Positions 56,501-64,000 of a stretch of DNA of 64,000 nt are shown here, piece by piece. How positions within the stretch are numbered: the first letter of the stretch is position 1; every line of letters begins with the position of its first letter. This stretch comes from Bacteroidota bacterium (lineage in GTDB: Bacteria > Bacteroidota > Bacteroidia > Bacteroidales > UBA10428): contig CP065006.1 of assembly GCA_016699695.1 (NCBI GenBank), positions 310,001-374,000 of the forward strand, read 5' to 3'. Below the pieces are notes generated by a model. It did not search any database and was not told where the DNA came from. It saw only the letters and a program-made list of their open reading frames with translations. A program made the translations under genes and the position numbers.

Positions 56501-59500
56501 GTCAGCACAAAGCTTTCTTCGCTGATACAGGCTGGTGCGGTCGTTGTCGAATCGTAAATGTAAATTGTACTACTGGCACTCAGCACATCGGCAGCATTAT
56601 AGCGTGTACCTTTCCCTCCACTTAAGATGTAAAATCCTTCATTTCCAGTGAGGTTTGTACCTGTAATGGCTGGAAGCACAAAACTTTCGCATCCGCTGGT
56701 ATCAGCCAGATCATTTATTTGGGGTGTAAGATTTATTGTCAATGCAAAGAATTCTTCGCTAATACAGGCGGGTGTCGTGGAGGTTATATCGTAGATGTAA
56801 ATTGTATCACTGGCATTAATTACATCACCTGCATTGTATTGCGTTCCTAATCCACCCGTTGCGTTATAGTAAGCTTCATTGCCCGTAAGGTTTGTACCTG
56901 TAATGGCCGGAAGTATAAAACTATCACAACCGCTGGTATCAGCCAGATCATCGATGTCAGGAGTAGCGTTAACAATAACCTGTACCTCCAATTCATCGGT
57001 GCATCCAAACGGACTGGTCGCCAAAATATAATAATTGGTTGTAGCCATAGGCGAAACAACGGTACCGGCCAGTTGATTGGCAGGTATTGCTGGTGAGGCA
57101 GAATGATAGGTATAAGTCGATGCAGTATTGTTGGCATCGGCAATGATTACATTGGTAAGATTATAAGAGGTACCACTGCAAATTTCTGGAGAAGTAAGGG
57201 TACTCAAATCCGGGTATCGTGGAAAGCTAATGGCCACTGTATCACGCGAAACGCAAGTTCCGTTGGTAATTACCCATTGTAATTGATAGCTAAAACTACT
57301 TGTTCCATTGAGTGTGCTTGTATTGGAAAGTGGATTAGTTAGACTTGCACCTGTTCCACTTACAAAATACCAACGACCTGTACCAATTGCAGGAGCATTG
57401 GCTGCCATGGTAGTCTGATTAGCCCCACACAAAACCTGGTCAGGTCCTGCAATCGAAGGGGTAGGTTCAGCAAATACATTCACTGTAACCGACGAAACAA
57501 TTCCTGTTCCTCCACCATTGTTGTATGTAAACCCAGTGAGTTGGTAGGTACCTGCTACAGGAGTTGGCAATACATAAGGTAGGGCCGATACAGTAACCGC
57601 AGGTTGTGGAACACCATTGATTGTGTATTCCAATTCGTAATCAAAGTTGATGGCAAATGAGCTTGTAAATAATACCGGTATGCCAGCATTGCCACAAACA
57701 GGACCAGTAGGAGCAAAACGTGCCAATGGCACAGTAGTGTTAATACAAGAAGTTGTAAAATCGTCGGTTCCGGTAGCAAATGTATGTCGGCCAAATGTTT
57801 GTACTCTGCCATTATCGTTTGTGCCGGCAGAAATTGAAAAAATTTCGTTCCAGTCAGCTCCATCGTAAACTGCCACTCGCATATCCGATGGTCCGTTGGT
57901 AGTGATAGCAGGGGTTAATCCGCTTGTGGGGGTCCAGCTAATCCGCACTACCGCTTCGCTTCCTGGAGTGGATGCTACAGTCCAATACTCATCAGGGTTT
58001 ACCAGTGTGAGGTCAGGTTGAAATGAAACATCAGGATTTGGCCTGAAGTATTCAGCTGTCCAAAGCAATGTGCCGGTTTGAGTAGAACGAACGCTCAGGT
58101 TGTTACCAAGATAATTGTCAATTCCTATCGGAAAAATAAACTGGTCTCCCTGATTAATGCGTTTCACAAGCGGTCCGCTTATGTAGCTTGCTGAACTTCC
58201 ACCATCGGGTATTACAGCATTCACTGCAGTGTTGGTAATGGTGAGCACATCCGTTGCTGCAGTTTCGATAATACCATCGGTAAGTAAAAGATTTCCTTCT
58301 ACCTCTATTGCTGCACCTGTATTTAATGTGAGTCGTGATCCATTATTGATCTCAAGGTTATTAAAAGCATTAGCACCGGTAAAATCTCCCCATGCACCAC
58401 CAAGACTTTGAGGGGCATATCCGGTAAAGCGAACCGTCGCATTGCTGCCTGTTCCTGCAGTAAAGGTACCGGCATTATACCGTTCCATGCTTCCCATAAT
58501 ATTCAAACCACGATTGTTCACACTGTTATCGAGGTTGGGTCCATCGATAACCAGTTGATTACAGATGGTAAGATCTTTGTCGGGCAAGATACGGGTTCCA
58601 GTACCAGTGAATGACAAACCAGAGATAGTATCGTATAAATCGGCTATCAGGGTATAGCTTCCTGTGCCACCATATTCAAGGGTTCCATTGCTTCCGCAAC
58701 TTAAAAACTCCGAATAGCGACCGGCAGGAATCAAGGCACTTTCGAGGTAAAGAGTTCCGGTACCTGAAACAGTGCCCAAATTATGACCATAGAAACCACC
58801 TGTATTTTCTAACCTGCCATTGATAATGGTGCGATAGGCTGTGTTGTAATTTGCACTGGTGGCAACAGTATCGTTGATGGTAAGAATAAATCCATTGGGG
58901 CCACCGGCAGGACAGGTAATAGGTGTACCACCTGTTTGTGTCCAGATGCTGCAATCTGTCCAGTTTCCACTGGATATTGTAGTAAACTCAGGTATATTAG
59001 GTGGAAAAGCTCCGGAAACACCTGCTGTGTATTCGCCACTGACATTGTTTACACCCGCATAATTGAATGTGGCGGTATTGGCTGCAGGATTCACAGTTAA
59101 GGATTCGCTCCAGCTTGAGCCAGGTATCAAAAGCCTTGCTGCTACATAATTTATTTCATCGGGCCCAGTAACATCTTCTTCGAGGTAACTAAAAACAAGG
59201 TTACCATCAAAGCTTGCAATACCTCCGCTAGTCACCTCCCAATAATAATTAAGTGCATTGGCAGGATCGATCGATGTGGGGTGCGTACTGTTAATGTTGT
59301 TAACCCGAATATAGCCACTGTTGCTATTGGCTGTAATTGTAAGTATGGCAGGAGTATACTTACCTTCTGTTCCAATAGGATATGTAAATGTTGTAGCTCC
59401 GGGTGCAAATTGTTTCTGCAACCCTACGTTACTATACACACCATCGGTAGTAATCATTTTGGTACTGCTGAAGGGTGCACCAAGAATATCACTGGTATCG

Positions 59501-62500
59501 CTGAGTGTAATAATATAGCGGTTGGCATCGAATATACCTTGTGTGAGCGCAAGATCCTGTAGCATGCTTGCATTGTTCAACAACCTGGCACCTTGTCCAT
59601 TGTTTAATTCAAGTCTTCCATATGTTCCGGTACCCGAAATAAATTGTTGATTTGAACCTGACAGAATTACTCCACCCGTTCCGTTGGCCAGGTAAGCAGA
59701 ATTGTTAATCAAATCGCCAGATAGATTCAAGGTGTTGGTGTTGCAAAATAAATTTCCACTCTGAATGCGCAAATCGTTGCTCACTAAAGCCGAATTATTA
59801 AGACTTAAACTGGCCGATGGGTTTATTGTAAGATCATAAAAAGTAGTGACAGATGTTCCGGAAATAGTTTGAGTACCTCCGTTAAAGGTAGTTAGGTTGT
59901 TGCGGGCATTGTATGTTCCATTATTCACAAGATTACCTTCAAGCGTTACATCGATGTTGTAAGTTGCATTGGCATCGAAAATACTATTGGCATTCGAAAG
60001 CGTGAGGTTACCGTTTAATTGAAGGGGGCTAATGAGCAATTGAACTGTTGCATTCTGAGTGTTTGTGGCATTGACAGTGATGTTATTTAACATAATATCA
60101 GCATCAAGCAGGTAATTCTGAACAGCAGACAAAGTACCTTGTGAAAAAACTATTTCTCCACCGGTTACGTTGGAGGTGGCCGGGCGCAAATACAAGTCGC
60201 CATAGGCATTTCCGCCTCCGCCGCGTACTATTGTAAGTGTACCACCAGACATGGTAAAATCGCTTCCGGCATTTAAAACCTCGAGTTTGGCACGTGAGCT
60301 AACTGCTGCATTACCGTTGATCGTTACTGTACCTCCGCTTTGGCTATAGTTCAAAATACCTGTGGTAGTAGAAACATTGCGACGAATTTGTCCATTGACA
60401 ATCAGGTTTCCAGCCCAGATATCGAGTTCAGAGGAACCACTTCCTGAATATTCAATATCGTTATTGAAGGCTGTTCCAGCTGCAGGACCCACATACACGG
60501 TTCCGTTGATAAGTGTAAAATTACCCTGCAAATACAAATCGTTACTATTCACACCACCGTTGGCAATGTAAACGGTAGAAGGGGTGTTGATAGTTAGGCT
60601 GGAAGAGGCGGGTATGGTCAATGGAGTTACCGTGGAAATATTCAGGTTTCCTGTGCGGGCATAATTTAGCATGCCATTCTTTAAGGTGAGCCAATTATCT
60701 GCGGGAGTTGTTAAAGTACCTCCAATATTCACAGTAAGAGTTGTAACCTGAGAGTTTCCTTTGTCAATGGTAACCCGGTTAAAATAAGTGCCCGGAGTAC
60801 CGGCGGTGTTGGTTACAAATGCATCGTTTGGCCCGAAGAAAGTAACCGGTATAATGCTTGTTCCATTGTTAAAATTCACTCTAGCAGGTGTCTGAGTAGC
60901 TCCACCTCCAATGGCATTGTTAGTATTATTTATCAGGCTGCCTCCAATAGCCAGGCTCTGGTTAGTAGCTCCGCCCCAACCAGTCCACCCAGAAATAGCA
61001 GCCCATGGAGCTACAATTACATCACCATGTACCACAATATCCTGGCGAAGATTGCCATTACCAATCCAAATCAATCCACCGCCCTTAATATTCATGTTTC
61101 CAAGAATAGTAATTGTTTTTGCTACCGGTACAGTTGGAGCAGTAGGATAAGGAGTAAGGTTTACCCATGTTGGACAGAACCATGAATCGGCATTTTGTCC
61201 GCGGGTTTCGAGGTTTCCATAGATGGTCAGGTCGTTATTTCCAAAAATAATGTTGGAGCCGCCAAGTGGCGAAAGAATCAGATGTCCATATTCAAAAACC
61301 CCGTTTGGAAGATAAAATGTTGTTCCCGCCACCGGGTTGGTTGTATATAATTCTGTAGTACCAAGGTTAAAATTAAAATCAGAGAAGTCGCCTGATGGAA
61401 ACACAAATGTTCTAACTGTAGATCCAGCAAGAGGACCCCGATCACAGGTAAATCGAAAATTTCCATTTCCATTCGGGTGGCTTATTACCATCCCAAAATT
61501 GGAGGCTGGGTTGTAGGTTATATCTAAAGCTGCACCCACTTCAATCTGAAGACTGGCACAACTTCGTGGATCTTCATTAGCAACCACCGGATTTGTATTT
61601 GCTAAATAAATTGAATCATTGCCTCCAATAACTACAGCATCGCGCACTCCCGGTATTGTTCCGGCTACAGGGCCTGCATGACCTACTGTCGACCAATTAT
61701 TTACATCGCTCCAAAGACCGCTCCCCCTACTATAATAGGTTGTAACAGCTCCAAAAGCTGCATCGCCTACTGTATAATCGCCAAAAATGTTGCTGGTGTT
61801 GGTTAGCCACGGATCGCCAATGGTATTGTTTGTTTCGTCAACACTGGCAGCAGTACCCGATGTCCATGTATAATTGGTCCAATCGTATCGGGCAGGAATG
61901 TAGTTGGCTTCTGTGCCCATTACATTGGCCTCATTGTAATTGTAAACATGCGTTACAGAGTTGGCAGGGAGGCCGGTAAAACCAGATTCCTTCACCCTCC
62001 AGAAATAAGTTAAGCTCTGTCCGGTGGTGCTTACCGCAGGATGTTCGAATGCCCCGATAGCAACCGTGATGTTGCCATATGTTGCAGGGGTATTGGTTAA
62101 ACTAATGCTTGCAGGAGTATAGGCACTCACACCCAAAGGAAAGGTAAACGCGGGAAAAGCTGCAGAATAGGTCTTGGTTATGCTGCCACCACCAGCTTGT
62201 CCATTGGTTACCACATACCGGTTGGCATCGGTGCCAACCACTGTGGAATTCGCAGCAAGCGAAAGATTAAAGCGCTGAATGTTTAGTAACTTGTAACCTG
62301 TGGCCGGACCAGAAAAAATCAGATTTCCAATTAACCTGACATGGCTTCCAGCAGTTACAGTAGAAGTTCCATTCGTAGTGCGGGTTAATTCAATGTTGCC
62401 AAACAAGAGCGTATCGGCACCACCTAAGGCATGATTTCCATCTCCGTTAAAAACCAAACGACCGGTACCTTCGTGGGTGCCAGTTGTATATACATTGCCT

Positions 62501-64000
62501 GCCAGGTTAATGGTTTGTCCGCCATCGTTGAAAATACCTTCAAGTATAATTAAAGAGTCAGCTACATTGAGGGTTGTTTGTGTACCTCCCATTTGCACCA
62601 CATCGTCTTCGGCATTTTTATCAATACGCAATTTGTGAATGGATAAGGGAGCAGCCAGGTTTACATTAAACAGCTGATCGCCATCGCCCATGAAAATGGT
62701 TCTATTGGTTCCGGTTGTATAAGTAGTTCCAGTATTGATGGTATAATTTCCTCCTATACTAAGGTCGAAATTATTAGCATTCAGCACGCCGCTGTTCAGA
62801 AGCAAATCGTTATACACATACAATGCCCTGGTAAGCCTTACCTCAGTGGCGCTGCTTGCTCGGTTAATTATGAGGTTCCCAAGTGGAGCTGTTGAAGTAA
62901 CAGCATGGAATGCAGCATCGGGTAAAATATTTCCGGTAGTGGGGATCAGAATAAACATCCCTCCTGTAACATTATAATTAGCCTGGGAGGAATTAATCCG
63001 AATTACCTCTCCACTTGCTCCACCTGCAACATCATAGATACGCACTTCACCACCAGACATATTAAAAACATTGTCGGCACTATTGATATTGAAAGGAGCA
63101 ATTCCTGGGTTAATACCATTTTCTGCTCTGTTAACGTTTATAGGAGCATTAATCAAATCATTTACGCTGGTGTAGGTCGAAGGAGTGCGTTGAAAACGAC
63201 CACGAAGTACAAACAAACCACCGGTTTGAATGTAGGATGCCAATCCGGTAGCACCTGTTGAGGCACGGTATTGTTTCGCATCCACAATACCACCGTTCAG
63301 TTCAAACTCGCCTGAAACAAAATCGAACACGACAATACCTGATGATTCTTTGGTAGAAAAGTATCCATCGTTCATGATAACTTTACCATAAACCGATACA
63401 GCACTGTAAAGTCCACCAGTAATTCCGATAGTAGCATTATTAGGAGCAGCCAAACCATAAGCGGCATTAATCTCACGATAATCGTCGGCAGATCCAAAAA
63501 CAGCCACATTGGGTCCGTCGATTTGCAAGGCGGCATTAGACGGAATTACAAAATTTGAGGTTTCATTGGCAGGTACAGGTCCGGCTTCGGCAAGTGAAGG
63601 GATTACGGTTAATCCATCCAATACCAGGGTACCGGTACGAATCCACAATGCTTTACGGATATCGGGATTGCTCCCGGGGTTTTCGAAATAATGATTGTTC
63701 GCACCAAAGAGTCTGAAATTTTGATATGCTGAAGAATAGATCGTAAACTTGAAAGACTGATCAATTCCTTTGTCGATTATAAGGTTGTAAAAATCAGTGA
63801 TACCATTACAGGTAAGATTATTGTCTGAAGCACCTAAAAAATAAACCGAGGCTGCTCCTGAGGTTGCTCCTGATGCGGAAGGTGGGAAAGAGTTGTACAA
63901 TGGGTAAGTTAAATTCGTAAACCTCACGTTGCCGTCGTTCACAAAATTACCATGGACATTTACTGTATGGAATTTCAGATAATAGTTCAAATAGGGAGCC
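50525..64000 (-). CDS. giant repetitive surface protein with type B T9SS sorting domain, frameshifted and 5'-partial
   Basis: At least about 4,490 residues; the frame is open at the right window edge, so the true start lies outside. From N to C: about 2,300 residues of beta-rich, Asn/Gly/Thr-rich sequence (units such as LDGNLTLSN, IQSGNLFCNTNTLNLSGDLIN) with some Ig/PKD-like parts; six ~79-residue modules and 17 of 77 residues; three PKD-like modules each with a DTLVC or EEVCQ motif and W-x-Y; and the C-terminal domain ITNVFTPNNDGQNETWEI ... FDRWGRRVFH ... GKKLPYDNYFYVIDL ... LTIVK, a gliding-motility-type (type B) sorting signal. It is probably an adhesin exported with the PorP/SprF protein next to it. 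One G is missing near 54266 in a repeat, so the frame breaks: as read, translation from upstream stops at 54163 and loses the sorting domain. Confidence 0.88.
51611..55536 (-). repeat. 17 tandem 77-residue (231-bp) modules inside the giant gene
   Basis: Each module runs from VV(S/N)DIA(N/D)Q through TACVQYTLPAITG, SSLTG(N/S)EAYFTLSGGLG, TQYNAGDVISATTTLYIYD and NNGSCSSEEQ to FTITIVGSGP, with two conserved Cys that could pair. Seventeen copies fit 3,926 bp (17 x 231 minus the one lost base). Identity is very high at DNA level. Variants cluster: VVCSGFTLPVITG modules (15 and 17) alternate with VQY(V/T)LPAITG modules, and DIISATTT occurs in 9, 14 and 16. The last module (17) is more diverged. Confidence 0.92.
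54264..54267 (-). other. one-base deletion in a repeat, frame break
   Basis: All neighbouring repeats read tactGGGtacctaagcc at this point; here it is tactGGtacctaagcc. The lost G moves the minus-strand frame from SGGLGT into STMPVMSS and a stop at 54163. The second frame resumes in the next modules to the sorting domain. Confidence 0.9.
55537..56966 (-). repeat. six tandem ~79-residue modules of the related second type
   Basis: Modules of the form (V/I)NDLADTSGC, ES FVLPAITG, TNLTGNEGYYTLSGGKG, TRYNAADVLSASGTIYIYD, STTTAPACISEE and SFVLTINTTPQ. The four in the middle are almost identical; the first (DIDDLADTSGCDSFILP) and last (NDLADTNACDSYTLPAITGLNL) are diverged and form bridges to the flanking regions. 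They share the AITG-x-NLTGNEAYY core with the 77-residue set, so both derive from one ancestor. Confidence 0.88.

Noticed and set aside
51611..56966. Regular repeats that could be taken for a CRISPR array
   Set aside because: The unit is 231-237 bp, keeps one reading frame, and shows no short identical repeats with unique spacers; these are coding tandem modules.
1..64000. tRNA, rRNA or riboswitch genes
   Set aside because: I looked in all gaps between genes and saw no cloverleaf, rRNA-like stretch or recognisable riboswitch core; small or diverged RNAs could still be missed without a covariance search.

Overview
The window looks like a chromosomal segment of a Bacteroidota bacterium, probably an environmental Bacteroidales/Marinilabiliales-type organism. 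The lineage below phylum is inference. The signs are a two-component propeller kinase (Reg_prop/Y_Y_Y), a PorP/SprF protein beside a giant protein with a type B (gliding-motility-type) type IX secretion C-terminus, GTG/ATG starts with weak Shine-Dalgarno sites, and several promoters of the Bacteroidota form TTG-N18..22-TAnnTTTG. I see no rRNA, tRNA or CRISPR array.

Region 1-5.2 kb is the only clearly disturbed part of the left half. A complete 1,249-bp IS3-family element (591-1839, 4-bp target duplication GAGC) sits inside the 3' end of a periplasmic-sensor histidine kinase gene. Removing the element and one GAGC restores the reading frame exactly and returns the last 27 residues. The transposase is fused into one frame by an A8 run where A7 would give the usual OrfA stop.

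Region 5.4-26.8 kb is housekeeping: ligA, a conserved Bacteroidota gene and dapA; secA, ferritin, monomeric isocitrate dehydrogenase and dnaX on the minus strand; the rpsF-rpsR-rplI operon; then RidA-like, LptD-like, cell-wall amidase, MCE/MlaD-like, GroES-like, phosphatase-like and glutathione-peroxidase-like genes. dnaX is split by an A11 run immediately followed by TAA, which fits transcriptional slippage making a short gamma and a long tau form.

Region 26.9-49.4 kb holds an AddAB-type recombination helicase-nuclease pair with a radical SAM gene between the two subunits, then trmD, a DUF349 protein, yajC, a YbbR protein, coaE, a TerB/DnaJ protein, pyrG, yidC, lysA, a D-2-hydroxyacid dehydrogenase and a TauE-like permease. 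A perfect 17-bp inverted repeat overlaps a good promoter between yajC and the YbbR gene. A REP-like palindromic cluster lies between lysA and the dehydrogenase gene.

Region 49.5-64 kb is a surface-protein locus: a PorP/SprF gene and, upstream of it on the same strand, one giant repetitive gene that runs off the right edge (at least about 4,490 residues). It has a beta-rich N-terminal part, 6 plus 17 tandem ~79/77-residue modules, three PKD-like modules and a type B sorting domain. A single missing G in one repeat (near 54266) splits it into two reading frames. Three frame events at homopolymers (A8, A11, G3) mean that base-call error must be excluded before any biological reading.
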